From: Glandiceps talaboti
Taxonomy: Eukaryota; Hemichordata; Enteropneusta; Spengelidae
DNA: 64,000 nt
Direction: 5' to 3'
Assembly: GCF_964340395.1 (NCBI RefSeq)
Contig: NC_135551.1
Location: forward strand, 22,118,503-22,182,502
The notes beneath the pieces were generated by a model. That model did no database searches. It was not told the DNA's origin and saw only the letters and a program-made list of their open reading frames with translations. Shown one piece after another: positions 36,530 to 49,419 of this stretch; the stretch's first letter is position 1, and each line of letters starts with the position of its first letter. A program made the translations under genes and the position numbers.

Positions 36530-37870
36530 TTTCATTGAAACATTTCGTACAGCAAGCATTATTATTATTGCAACAAATAAGCTCACCCTCAAAATTGTTA
36601 CTTTGTAAGATGAATTTTTTGAATCCTTCTAGGCGGCTCTGGGGTTTTACTACCATATCGGGCATTTACAGTAGAGCTTCACTGAGTATACCAACAGAAG
36701 CGGAGGGGTGGGTCGTTATCGACCCTGGACATGATCTACTAACGGCACTAGGGTCGTATCGCTCTCTCCCCTGTCGCTCAATGTACAGACCCCTACCTCG
36801 ACCAGTCCACTACTTATCAGTTGTACACTCAGCTACCCACGTGGTCATAGCCAGAAGAATTCTCTAATAAGTTCACTTTGACCCGGACAAAATGGAAACC
36901 GTAATGGTATAGGAAATGATGTATTCACGTTCCAATGAACACCGTGCTTTGTAGTGTGAAACAAATCTAATATGTTTACTACACAGAATTCAAGATAACA
37001 AACAGAATAACGTTGGTAAAAACAAAAGCATAATACTTATCAAAATGGTGGCGCACAAGAAAAATGGTAGCTCGTATAATAACCAGATATTCAGATCGCC
37101 ATCTGTTTTGAAAGTTAGTGGAGGAAGCGAGCGATCGATGTTGATTGTTCGACGATAGTAGAACAAATGACAAATTGTTGCGTGCACGGTTGTTTTATGT
37201 TCGCGGCGAAGTTGTTAGTCACAACAGAACATAGAACATGATGCATACGCCAACCGGTGGTGGCGTACTTCGTACTATGACGAGTGCGACGAATTAAAGA
37301 GCGCCGCCACTGGTGAAAGTAAACACTTTATCCCTGACTGTATCGTACACACTTATCTCCGTCCCCTACTATCAAAAGATCATTGATTTTAATACATTTA
37401 AGGACTGAATTATGTAGTTTTCTCACAACAGTTATGAGGTGAATGTATGTATGGCAAACCTCATCAGCAAATACTATTTCTTTTAAAAAAAATTTCCTGA
37501 CAATATATTTTATATTATTTAATGCACTTCTCCATTATCATTCACTCTGTACTTTTTCAATATTTACTATTTTCGAAATTCTATGGATTTTGAAATTTCA
37601 TTGAATGTTTATTTCTAGAAATGAACTTCGAAGACAATTCTACGACCGTACGAGTTCCATTTCTGTCTCATTACTGTTGCGATTTTCTCTTCTTATGTCG
37701 CCAAACTTTTTTTTTCTTTAGAGGGGTAATAGTTTACGTCTCGACATCAACTTTGCCATCGTTTATCCATTTTGATTGTGTGACAGATTGCACCATTAAT
37801 TCATCAATGAATGGATGGAGAGAAAGGACGGATACAGGGAGTAAACCAAAACAATTAAAATGAGGGCACA
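36530..37870 (+). repeat. Tandem duplication, copy 1
   Basis: A unit starting TTTTCATTGAAACATTT, about 1.36 kb, followed by a diverged second copy. It includes a 363-bp block (36595-36957) that is nearly identical to 37959-38321, whereas the remaining sequence is clearly diverged with indels. Confidence 0.75.
36613..36867 (+). CDS. Shared open frame in the duplicated block, copy 1 (doubtful)
   Basis: The frame starting MNFLNPSRRLWGFTT encodes 84 residues to the stop at 36865-36867; a longer start exists at 36535. An acceptor-like TTGAATCCTTCTAG precedes the Arg-Arg-Leu codons. Copy 2 differs by one residue (Ser to Pro). No domain recognised. The DNA identity continues about 90 bp past the stop, which argues against protein-level selection being the cause. 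Confidence 0.2.
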   Translation, partial: NFLNPSRRLWGFTTISGIYSRASLSIPTEAEGWVVIDPGHDLLTALGSYRSLPCRSMYRPLPRPVHYLSVVHSATHVVIARRIL

Positions 37871-37892
37871 CATTATCAAGAACACACGGTTT

Positions 37893-39240
37893 TCATTGAA
37901 ACATTTTACTAAACAATCACGTCATTATTTATTGCAACAAACAAATTTATCCTCAATGTTGTTACTTTGTAAGATGAATTTTTTGAATCCTTCTAGGCGG
38001 CTCTGGGGTTTTACTACCATACCGGGCATTTACAGTAGAGCTTCACTGAGTATACCAACAGAAGCGGAGGGGTGGGTCGTTATCGACCCTGGACATGATC
38101 TACTAACGGCACTAGGGTCGTATCGCTCTCTCCCCTGTCGCTCAATGTACAGACCCCTACCTCGACCAGTCCACTACTTATCAGTTGTACACTCAGCTAC
38201 CCACGTGGTCATAGCCAGAAGAATTCTCTAATAAGTTCACTTTGACCCGGACAAAATGGAAACCGTAATGGTATAGGAAATGATGTATTCACGTTCCAAT
38301 GAACACCGTGCGTTGTAGTGTTAAACCAACCTCGTATCATACCGTATGGTTACTACACAGAATGTAAGATCTAATAGAATTACTTTGGTAAAAACAAAGG
38401 CATAATACTTATCAAAATGGTGGCGCACAACACAAATGGTCACCGTCTCCATTTCACCAAATATCAAGTTCAGACAGTGCGTCAGTGGCTGAAGCGAGCG
38501 ATCGATGTTGACAGTTCGGCGATCGTAGAACGAATGACAAAATAATACGCTTGCGTTTGTTTTATGTACACGGTAAGTTGCCCAGACAACAGAACATGGA
38601 ACAAATATTGCCACTTACGCCGACCGATGGTGGCGTACTGCGTTCGATGACGTAGCGACACGACGAAAGAGCGCCACCAATTTTAAAAGTGACTGTTGTA
38701 TCGTATACACTTCCAGCCATCTACTCTCGCTGATTTTGCTTCTTTTTAGGGACCGAATTATGTATACCGTTGCACCGCAATTAGGCGATGAAATGCGAAT
38801 ATTTTTTATGTTTTTCAATACTTACACGTACTTAATTTTTTCCTTTAGATATGGAACTTTAATTTCATACGGGCTTTTATTTCTAGAAGAATATTTTCAT
38901 TCAACGAAAATTCTATCGACTTCTATATAAATTTATTTCTCATTTGCGCAAAATTTCATGTTTCTCTTTCTACCTACCTCTTCTTTCTTTTTTTGCCCAA
39001 CTTCCTGTTCCTTATAGGGAGGGCGATATTTTACGTTCCAGTGCAAATTTGTGCAAATAATTTATCGTTAATTCCAGTGAATTGTGTGACTGTAGTCGTA
39101 TTTCCAGTCGATTTTTTACGATGACTTTAAGACAATTACTACATTGCATAAAGTTAAATAGCGACACTAAACCTTACGTATACCGAGAACGCATAATTTC
39201 TTTAAATTGTCATTGTGTTTGTGTCAACTCTTTAAACTTG
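37893..39240 (+). repeat. Tandem duplication, copy 2
   Basis: Second copy of the 1.36-kb unit. Shared landmarks beyond the identical block include AATGGTGGCGCACAA, CCGAATTATGTA, TTTATTTCTAGAA and an AGGGxGxxxATAxTTTACGT stretch. The right edge is not sharp. Confidence 0.6.
37977..38231 (+). CDS. Shared open frame in the duplicated block, copy 2 (doubtful)
   Basis: Same frame as at 36613-36867 with Pro instead of Ser at one site; an extended start at 37860 adds 39 residues. No recognised family. It may be non-coding DNA kept identical by gene conversion. Confidence 0.2.
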   Translation, partial: NFLNPSRRLWGFTTIPGIYSRASLSIPTEAEGWVVIDPGHDLLTALGSYRSLPCRSMYRPLPRPVHYLSVVHSATHVVIARRIL

Positions 39241-39560
39241 GTCAGAAAAAGGGTTACTTACATAACACATTGATTACATTAATCTACCGAACGTTTCACG
39301 TCGATGCATGCAATGCCATCGATAACGTTGATTGTACTTGTTATGTTAGTAGTACAGCTGATTATATAATAGTTACCGTGACCACAGGCCACCTTTTACA
39401 ACCATGTATTATGCACAAGAAACTCAACATGAGCCCCTTTGGCCTTAGTTAGCATACGATGGTGCCGAAGAATTTTATTCGAAACGTCTGTGATTTGACT
39501 TAAAAGGGCTGTGTTACTCGTAACAATTGTACCCTTACAATAGTAGTACAGGTAGGTGAA

Positions 39561-39918
39561 CTGTAATGGAAATAACCCACCATATGTGACCAATTCGGGG
39601 GGGGGGGGGGCAGTGTTTGTTTGTTCGTTGGTTTGTTGTCGTTTACTCATGTACATTTTGTATGTATCTACTCATTTGTCGGTTTATTTTGTTTGTTGGT
39701 TTGTTTGTTTGTTTACTTGTTTGTTTGTTTGTTTGTTTGTTTGTTTGTTTGTTTATTTATTTATTTACTTACTTACTTACTTACTTATTTATTTATTTGT
39801 TTGTTTGTTTGTTTGTTTGTTTATTTGTTTGTTTTTACTTGTTTGTGTTTTGTTTGTTTGTTTACTTGTTTGTTTATATTTGTAAACAAAACTAACTGAG
39901 CCTGAGTTCCCTGTGGAC
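39561..39918 (+). repeat. Single-arm copy of the same repeat family
   Basis: Matches one arm of the 43.2-43.7 kb palindrome: CATATGTGACCAATTCGGGG, GTATGTATCTACTCATTTGT, a long GTTT/ATTT/ACTT tract, then AACTAACTGAGCCTGAG. Three overlapping frames rich in Phe, Leu, Val and Cys come from the tetramer tract. Confidence 0.8.
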
Positions 39919-41852
39919 TAACTCGATAGATCGATGCCACCAGAGGATCTAAGATGTCACATTGGTTAATTTTGATTGATGGATGCTCAATATGGTAACC
40001 CAAAATTTCATTTACAAGTAAAAAGAACCAACTATATGAATGCGATTTTGTTACATAATATATATATTTAACTAATAATCTACTAAAATTTCCCACATCG
40101 CCAACCAGACTGGGTTGCAGCCCATCAAATATCGTTATGTTATAATAGATGTCAAACTGACTATGCGATGTCAGCCTTTCAATGCTGATTTAAGACCAGC
40201 CTAGCCACCAAATCCCACGTCAATAGTAAACAAGTGTATCAAGTACAAACAATTACATTTGTAAACTCTCCTGTCTATATGCATGATTTTAAATCTACAC
40301 ACATAATGACCTTTGTTTGAACTTCTAATCACAAGTTCAAGGAGTGGCCTAAATCCTTTGAACTAGCAGGCACAGTTCCATAGAATAGTACAGACGATGA
40401 GTGGATGGAGGTGTAAATCGTAACGATACCGAATAAAAATTAGACTACTTCCGGGGTAGAGTTTCAGTGTGTGTATCACCATAGATCTATTATTGAGATA
40501 ATAGATCCATGATGGTATGTGTCATGCATGGCTTAAAATGAATGACGTAACCAAAAAGGCCACGTCTGAGTGACACGTATCACATGATAACAACTAGCCA
40601 AATAATGACAAGACACTGACATTTCCATATTCATTTGCTCGTGTTTACACATCCAGATGTACTGAATAGTGACAGGGCAAACACATGTGTACATGCGAGT
40701 GCAGTACAACGGTCTCACACTCCTACATCATTCCGTTGCAGTCACCCAGCCTGTAAACTGCACCCTTTAGATCTATATATGTACATTGGTGAGTAGCAAA
40801 CATTGTTTACTTCCTTCACAATACTACGTCGAGATTTAGTGTGTGAGCTACGTATACGTAACTAGCCTGAGCTGCCCATTTCATTTATGTTTTGTCTTGT
40901 ATGCATACATTCATGCAGACAGAGGGAGACGGAACCGGGGTTGGAACTCGGTGTCCCTCTCGATGCTAGCCTACGTACATGTGCATCTCAAAGCTCGCAT
41001 TCGATTCGGGGGAAGTTGGGATCGATTCCAAGGAAGCTGACATGAACTTTGTCAGATGCGAGACCTGACTTTAATACTTCGTCAGAAAGCATGACTATTA
41101 ACTCCATTGTAACTATAGCTTTAACAGCACCTTCCCTTGGATAAGTTCAACTATGTTCTCTCAACTCACTGACAATCGAAATGAAACGAGCGAAAGCAAC
41201 ATTACAAGCCCATCTGGATGGGAGATCGTATTTTCAAAGATTATGTAATCTACATAGGTTGGGCTAATACGTTATATGTAAATTGCTCATTGTTTTTGTA
41301 AAAAAAGAATTACCGTTGCACCATCCACTTCATCAACGACCTGCAAAGTACAATCCATTGCAGTAATAGTTTATTTACCCCAAAGGGATTATTGTCAGTG
41401 TTATTACGCTCAATGTAATACATGTAAAGTAAATGGGTTGGTCCCTATAGGTCAATGACCGACAACGTACAAATGCGGTCATTGGCAAAATGATCGATAC
41501 GGGTGTACTTTAGTTGTAAACATCGTGCATAGTGCTTGTAAATGCCCATGTTGATATTTTTTCACATCTTTCACTATTTATGTTTTATTATCCCTAAATA
41601 ACGGATAACACAGTAGATGTGTTCATATACACCATAATATCGATATGCAGTTATTGGGCAAAGCAAATAAACCTACATGCAGTACTGTAGCGGTTTCGCA
41701 ACGTCGCTCTCCTTTCCTTTGCAAACCCCGTAAGAAAATAAAAAGTAAAACGAACGAGTCACACAAAATAAAATATATAAATAAATAACAAAGTATTGTA
41801 ATTAAAAACAAAGCTACAATTATTGCATCTAGTCACAAACCTAGAATGTACA
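39919..41852. other. Unassigned intergenic
   Basis: A hairpin CACCATAGATCTATTAT/ATAATAGATCCATGATGG lies at 40477-40515. Nothing else recognised. Confidence 0.5.
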
Positions 41853-41945
41853 TGTGTTATGTGTTATGTGTTGTGTGTTGTGTGTTATGTGTTATGTGTT
41901 GTGTGTTATGTGTTATGTGTTATGTGTTGTGTGTTATGTGTTATG
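41853..41945 (+). repeat. (TGTGTTA)n heptamer array
   Basis: Heptamers alternating TGTGTTA and TGTGTTG. Confidence 0.9.
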
Positions 41946-42010
41946 TAATATAATGGGCGTTCCACTTACTCAGTTTTCGTAAGACATGGACGCTAAGAAT
42001 ACTCACCTGT

Positions 42011-42345
42011 ATTGTATTGTGTTGTGTTGTGTTGTGTTGTGTTGTGTTGTGTTGTGTTGTGTTGTGTTGTGTTGTGTTGTATTGTGTTGTGTTGTGTTGT
42101 GTTGTATTGTATTGTGTTGTGTTGTGTTGTGTTGTGTTGTGTTGTGTTGTGTTGTGTTGTGTTGTGTTGTGTTGTATTGCATCGTGTTGCATTGTATTGC
42201 ATCGTGTTGCATTGTATTGCATCGCCGGTGTTGCATTGTATGTATTGTATTGTATTGTACTGTATTGTACTGTACTGTACTGTACTGTACTGTACTGTAC
42301 TGTACTGTACTGTACTGTACTGTACTGTACTGTACTGTATTGCAT
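42011..42345 (+). repeat. Pentamer array: TTGTG, then TTGCA, then TACTG
   Basis: Three homologous pentamer blocks in succession. All frames on both strands are open, spelling Cys-Val-Leu or Gln-His-Asn-Thr; not coding. Confidence 0.95.
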
Positions 42346-43235
42346 TGTAATTAACGTAACGTATTTTGTTGATTAATTGTAGTTTTGATCTTTGTACCGT
42401 GATGTTCTTCCCCGGCTATATACAACAAAGATAGATGGGGAGAGGTGGGTGGGAGGGGGTAGGGGACTCTAGGACTTATTTCAATGGACGCTTCAGGCCC
42501 TACGCCCAGTATGTAATAAGTCAGAAACAAACCTTGTTTTGTCGATGTGAATCTACCCTAGTTCCTAACAGTATCGCTACGACCATGGACGTATATTTCA
42601 TGAATGCTGCGGGTTAGAATCCAGTCTGGTCATCCAGACTAACGTGAATCACTCCCTATCCCTTTGAGACCCAATTATGTAATACATTTATGGGTTTTAC
42701 GAGAAATACCGCGTGTAGCTTTCAGAGCAGCTCTGGTTCACAGTCCAAATCACAAAGCTGGTTACGTAATAGTCTAGAGGCTAAGCTTCGAATCTAAAGC
42801 AAATGATTCTACATGTACAAATGTACTTGTTATTTCGTAGACCTGTAAAGTTGCTCGTCGTTGTCAGCTTTCCTTCCTGCGAGTCAAAATTTGATTATTG
42901 ACGTTTTTCACGTTTTAGTTCTGGTCTTGTCACCGTCCCAAAACTCGACCCATATTCACCACATCACTGGATTTTAGTCAGATTGAACCACTGCCTCCCC
43001 ATGAGTATTGTACTAGTAATTGTAATAGTGTGCAAATATAGTTGATGGACGCCGGATGATATCCACAGAAACACTATTACAGAGTAACGATGAATCTGAT
43101 TGCTACTCGCGGATTACATCGCAGCCTTGACACCTATTTGCTATCTGACTCGACATAGTGTCTTGACAGCGAACGACATGATTTTCAAGCCGGATAGCCA
43201 AGTCCCAGTCTTTGGGGGTAAACACATCATTACCC
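42346..43235. other. Unassigned
   Basis: No gene or notable repeat recognised. Confidence 0.5.
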
Positions 43236-43698
43236 ACAGGGTGCTCAGGCTCATTTAGTTCTGTTTACAAATATAAACAAAACAAAATAAACATACAAGT
43301 AAACAAACAAACAAACAAACAAACAAACAAACAAACAAACAAACAAACAAACACAATAAACTGACAAATGAGTAGATACATACATGAGTATACGACAACA
43401 AACCAACGAACACCCAAACACTGCCCCCCCCCCCCCCCGAAATGGTCACATATGGAAATAACCGATTATGGGTTATTTCCATATGTGACCATTGGGGGGG
43501 GGGGCAGTGTTTGGTTGTTCGTTGGTTTGTTGTCGTATACTCATGTATGTATCTACTCATTTGTCAGTTTATTGTGTTTGTTTGTTTGTTTGTTTGTTTG
43601 TTTACTTGTTTGTTTGTTTTTGTTTGTTTGTTTACTTGTATGTTTATTTTGTTTTGTTTATATTTGTAAACAGAACTAAATGAGCCTGGGCACCCTGT
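43236..43698. repeat. Large palindrome of a GTTT-rich repeat family
   Basis: Two arms of about 220 bp in inverted orientation, meeting at about 43467 (GGAAATAACC and GGTTATTTCC). Each holds a C/G homopolymer, CAGTGTTTGG, GTATGTATCTACTCATTTGT, an AAAC/GTTT tetramer tract and an outer end AACTAAATGAGCCTG. The arms differ mainly in simple-repeat length. Open frames on both strands are products of the repeat. Confidence 0.85.
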
Positions 43699-43889
43699 GC
43701 ATTACCTCCGACGAACAATTCAAGAAATTCAAAATCAAAATGTCATGAGGTAGGATAGCAAATAGAATCACGGTAGCGCTAGTCCTTCGAATCTACATGT
43801 AGGCTATAACTAGACAAGCGATTTTTACTAATTTTATAAAATATTTGCACGGATATAAATGTGCATGTACATTAAATTTCAGCAGCTAT

Positions 43890-44377
43890 GGGTTGGCGCA
43901 ACAACAAGCTTACTAAATTATTTGCTATATTTTATTCTCTGGCTTGATAAAAATCTTACGAACATAATATTGCTTATATGTTCATCTGCGACAAAAAAAA
44001 TCATAAGTCTTCTATGATTGAAATATTGTCTAACATGGTGTGGTCGTTGACTGAAACATCAGCCGTTGTGGGCGCTCTTCTCATCCCTTTCTACAAAGTG
44101 GACGGGATGATAAAGACCCCCCACCCTCTGGCGACGTATTTACAGTCGAAGAAGGTCGACACTATGTCAGTAACAGTGTATACATATCAATATTCAGCTG
44201 AGATCTTTGGCTGAGATCTTTGGCCAATGAGATGTACGTAGGCATATATGTAGAAATATTCAGCTGACATCTTTGGCCAATGTAGGCATATATGTAGCAA
44301 TGTTTGGAAAGTATATGTATATAATTAACAGTGAAATGTAACAACGTTTGATCCCCGAACCAGACGATTCTCTGTTT
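43890..44377. mobile_element. Diverged copy of the same MITE family
   Basis: The left part has decayed versions of the 34-bp motif (TTTGCTATATTTTATTCTCT). The right end reads GAACCAGACGATTCTCTGTT, the family terminus. The middle holds an unrelated tandem repeat at 44188-44302. Confidence 0.4.
44188..44302 (+). repeat. Two-copy tandem repeat of about 60 bp
   Basis: ATATTCAGCTGAGATCTTTG through GGCATATATGTAG occurs twice; the first copy has an extra partial duplication of GAGATCTTTGGC. Confidence 0.75.
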
Positions 44378-47300
44378 CAAATGGTATGATTTTAATCATA
44401 TCTGCAGCCACTTGTAGTTTTTTTTTATCACAGACAACGGGCATAGACGTTGGACAGTCTCTCCAACGTTTATGTTTTGGTGTATATGTACTAACAATAA
44501 TTCTTAACAGACGCTGAGGGCGCTGTACCAAACAATGAGAATGTTCAACAGTCGTCGTTCAAAGTTAGAAGAAATTGAATCACCGTAAAGTGACACTGTG
44601 ATAAACATGTGAGACACATGACTTAAGCTTGGTCATGCGGGTGAAACCCTGCTCTGTTTGATAAAGCATAGGGGTATGTGCATATAGTTTGTATTTCGAT
44701 GAAGCGTGCAGTAAAAAGTACATTATCTCTAGTATTAAAGTCTGTCTAGTCGTGTTTTACATTTTCAAATTAGTTCTATTTGCATAGATATTTTTGCTGT
44801 TGTTCTTCTGATATAACATGTTCATATATACATGTAGGTGGTCGAACGGTGCGGTACACATGTTAGATGCAACTCAAATGTAAACCATTGATGCTTTTCT
44901 TGGATTCGTGCCCGAATTTGTAAACACACCAAGGCAGCAGGGTCCAGAACTAGTTGGAGTCCGTAAACGACATTACCACCTTGAAGTAACATCAGCGAGT
45001 GATTAAATCTCAGGCAATTCGGTTTTTGAAGATCTGTGAATATTCATACAAAGTTTTAGTGACTATCAAATTCATATTCAAACTTGCACCTGAATCACAG
45101 CTATCGGTTGCCACTAAATAAAGTCACGTGATCATAATATGGAAATGACAGTAAGAGCTGATTGGCCCCTTCCTCTTATATTGGTCCTCCTGCACAGTTT
45201 GTTCGTATGCCGTTTATTTTTTCCACGCGGTTCATTTGTGCTACAATAACGTTTCACTTAGTCACCTGTAGAGGGCTTGAATTCAATAACCATTTACTAC
45301 TTGTTGTGTACTTGATGTCCGTATGTAAACAATCATGTATCTGGTACGGATCCAATTTACATGCACGAAAGCTTATTTGTCAACAAGCTATTATTTTGTC
45401 GATGTTGGTAAAGTTTGAGAACGAGGCAATGATATACACATGTCATGTAGCTTTGTACAACAACGTATACGGGCAGTCATTGAGAACAAAAGTTGTGATA
45501 GAAACACCAGTTATCATGGCTCATTGGACATGGTCTAGACTAAATCTGACCAGGAGGAAAGACCATCCATTGTTAGTCTATGGGCGTTGGGGTAAAGAGA
45601 TTAAACATCATTTTCAGATTCAAACCCAACGGATAGTCCAAGACTAATCCCTTTGTCTACGTTTGCTTTAATTCCCCATGATAAAACTTTACTGTGTAAT
45701 TATTGTGACCGTCCATTTATGTAGTTTATATTGTAATATTCAATGGAATGCTACCACACCAGACTCAGACACAATATATCCCTTTACCTTCCAACGTAGC
45801 CCATAGGTTTGACTATCGGGTTTGACAATGCTGTCACCTTAGTTCGAACAGCGTTGATCGTCATCCCAAGCCAAGCCCGTAGGCTAATTCCATAGCATCA
45901 CCATTCATATACTTAGTGTCCTTACCGAGTCAGTTTTCAGAAGTTTCACTTAATGGGGTGACAGTCTAAAACTTTCTCTGGTTCTTGTGGTTGCTTTTGT
46001 TTGATAAATGTTTTATTTATTATTTTCAAACGTCTAAAACATGTTGAAACATGTCGAGCAACAGGTACATACACAGTGGGATAAAGATATGGCATAAAAT
46101 AACCACAATACATGTATGTCAGGGTACAAAAATAAATTAGAAAAACACCACAGGCTTACAATCACGTCTCATTGTACACATTCATAAACCATGACCACTT
46201 CTATTATACTATGGCCGTCGCATTCTCTCAAGCCAACTGCTGTATTGAGTGTACATTGTTTCTTTGGAGCGTACTTTAATTAGAGTTAACTACTCTTGCC
46301 CATGTGCCCATTTTTATTTGACTAAAATATTTTTAAAAAACACACAACTTTGTTTTGTGTGTGAAATTATAACCTGAATGTCGAGTGATTGGGATGACTT
46401 GTATAGCCCTGAGACTACTAGTAAGTGGGGAAAATTGGGAGAGAAGATAGGTGGCGACATTCTCCTTTGCAGAACCAAAAAGATTATGAGACTACAAGAC
46501 TCTCCCAATCAGTCTACGCGTACCGTAACAGGGACAGTCTACGTTCACGATGATTTGCCGAAGCCGATTTGCTCCGAAACGTTTAAGTTGTATTTTGTAC
46601 GCGTGTTTGTAGTACACTGGGATGGAGTCAGGTACGTATAGACTACTGTCTGCAGACACAGTGATCGATCGCCACATACTAGTATAGTGTCTTGTGAATG
46701 ATCAAGGTTTGTGTGAAAATTCAACATATTCTTATCGATGGGTGCTGATTATATTTATGGTCCGTACCGTAAAATACAAAGTCATTGCAAGTATGTGTAC
46801 GGCTACACAAACGAGTTTACCTATATAGATGATTCAATACGTACACCTCATGGATGTGTACGATATTGGGTGTAAGTCATCAAACAGTTGTAAAATGTTC
46901 ATTGCCAATACTGCAACTTTAACCGGATGTTACATCTTGTTCTGTGTATTATTCCACTAAACTACCACGTGACAGATTAGACGTTAATTGCCCAATGAGA
47001 CCACAGACAAGGAAGGAATGTCTTCATTGCCAGTGATATAGACGAACGTGATTTACTTGTGTAGGTACCGGCCTGTATGACGTACATACCTATGCACAAA
47101 TAACTCCGACCATATTGTAAGTCAGTGATCAGAAATCGATTGGTGAATTGTTTGCTGTGACATCCATGTTCTACATAACTCAAGGATATACTTATTATAT
47201 TACTACAACCCCCCCCCCCCACACACACACACCATTTATCTCTCTATTTCACGTGTTGACGAATTATAGTTAATGCGGACATACGCAAATGTTTTTTCCG

Positions 47301-47707
47301 CGGTTATTGTTCTAAACAATTTGCAATACGCGTTTTGATCCGAGCTCGAGTTGTGAAAAAACCCAGATAATCTGCCACCCATAGTATGTTTTAAATGTCC
47401 TCGAAGATACTAGAATCACTCAAGTATAGCGTGAAACTCTTGAGATAAATTATAATGTAGTTTCCATATATTCGAAATCGTTGGTACTGTAGCATCTGTT
47501 TGATATCATGGCAAGCAATTGCAATTGCTAGATGGTGATCATAATAATCATTATACACGTGCATGTGCACTGGTTTTGCTTTGCTTTTGCCTCAGATCAC
47601 TCCCTATAGAGCTTTGGGGCTAAGCGGCATGAACTGGTGATGGAATATGATATGTAGTGAAAGTATTCCATGTGACGTTTTCCAAACAATGATGGGAACA
47701 AGCTAGA
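44378..47707. other. Unassigned intergenic
   Basis: Contains a 161-codon plus frame at 45162-45647, long for unique DNA but without a recognisable domain and with a random-looking composition rich in Cys, His and Trp. No gene supported. Confidence 0.45.
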
Positions 47708-47858
<151 letters not shown>

Positions 47859-48769
47859 CATATAAAAGGTGACCAACATTTCCGAAAACTTGTCAAACTG
47901 TTTTGGTTTACTTGACTGTATAGTTATTTAGAATAGAAGAAAATCTACAACCAGTGGATTCATACACACCATCTTCTGACGTAAACAATTTGACACTGTT
48001 AAAGACGACCTAAAAAGGTTTCCCTACTAGTACTGTGTTTTCATACTTATCTAACGCCGCGCCATGTCCACCAGTCCCGTGCTTGTTACAACAACGGAGA
48101 TGCGAAGATGCACAGTTGCAAAGTTGTAAGACCCATTTATACTAGGAAACAGTGCATCACTGTGTTAGACCGATAGAGATGACAAAAATAGTTTTAGTTT
48201 TAATTTGGTGTTTATTGGCAATCCAGCGAAATGTATGTATTGTCAAATCATGACGTAGTCTAGTTCTTATACGGTATACATGACTCTCCAGAACCAAAGT
48301 AAATTTAAAAAAAACTAAAAAAAAAACTAATTGGGTTCCGTGTGTAGCGTGTTCCCTTCCTGATATTGCGTCATTCGAAAACCCAAGAGACACTTCCTCG
48401 TAAATCGACACCTCACCCACATCAACTTTCACTATAATCCCTGCTATAATTGGTTCTCTCGCCGACAAATTATAACTGTGACGTGTCTTGAATTACTACA
48501 CGTAGTGCTTACTGAGATCACAGGCAAACTAAAACTTTTTAATGATTTATGACTGTGAACTTCTCATGACCCTCAGTTAAGAAGACTGCGGGTGATGTAC
48601 ATGTATTTTATTCTAATCCGTGATATATGACAAAGAGAACAGTCGTTAATTTAACACTCTGGGTTAAATTACAGCCCCCGGGGATTACAAATGATAATTG
48701 TGTCTCTGTAGCTCATATTGTAGAACTGTGCAGACACCTCAGCCTCGGGTTGGCAGAGTAGGCTATGCC

Positions 48770-49110
48770 CCTTGTGTAGACGGGGGGGGGGGATACTCCC
48801 CTTATTTGAGTATACGTGTATGTGCCGGGATGCTTTTTCTAGCCCTTTGGTCTAAAATCGGGTTTGTTTTTTCTAGTTGAAGAGTCTAAAATGGGGTCCA
48901 CTTTGCATTATTTTTTATTTTGCTTGGTCTAAAATGTGGTCCATTGTCCTTTACTAAATCATAACTGCCATTGATTGCCCCAAAATGTTGCCTCCCAAGG
49001 AAAATGAATTTTAATAGCTCTAAACTTCTATCTTTTAAAAACCTATAATGGGGTACTGATTTTCGGTCAGACAGGGTCTAAAATGGGGCCTGGGGTTCCC
49101 GCACTGGCCA
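48770..49110. repeat. Dispersed-looking repeat with GGTCTAAAATGGGG motifs
   Basis: GGTCTAAAATGGGGTCC-like motifs recur at least four times with AT-rich spacers. Appears to be a decayed interspersed repeat; class unknown. Confidence 0.45.
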
Positions 49111-49407
49111 CACACCCGTACCACTGCACTGTACCAGAGCTGCAGCTGGCCACTGGTACCACCCCCGGTGGTCACAGTTAGACAACGATGTGATGTATGA
49201 TTCTAAACCTGGGGCGAGATGTTGATTAATGACGATGGCCAATTCTTTTACCGGTTGCCAAGGTCACAAATTCTTGTATTTGAAAGCAACGATATCGAAT
49301 TTCAACTTCGCTGCTGAATCACACAATGAATGGACCGGGGTCTCCGCGGATTGCGTCAGCCTTGTCTAACCTCGAGTGACCTTCAACTGTTTCTCACAAA
49401 CATAAAT

Positions 49408-49419
49408 TGCGCATGCGCA
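49408..49419. promoter_or_regulatory. Perfect NRF-1-type palindrome
   Basis: TGCGCATGCGCA matches the NRF-1 consensus found in many animal promoters. No supported gene lies nearby. A near match is at 17566-17576. Confidence 0.3.

Noticed and set aside
41941-42376. Cys-Val-Leu and Gln-His-Asn-Thr ORFs on both strands
   Set aside because: Products of pentamer repeats open in all six frames.
45162-45647. 161-codon ORF in non-repetitive DNA
   Set aside because: No recognisable domain or family, composition looks random, no splice-partner exons; a run of this length is possible by chance in 64 kb read in six frames.
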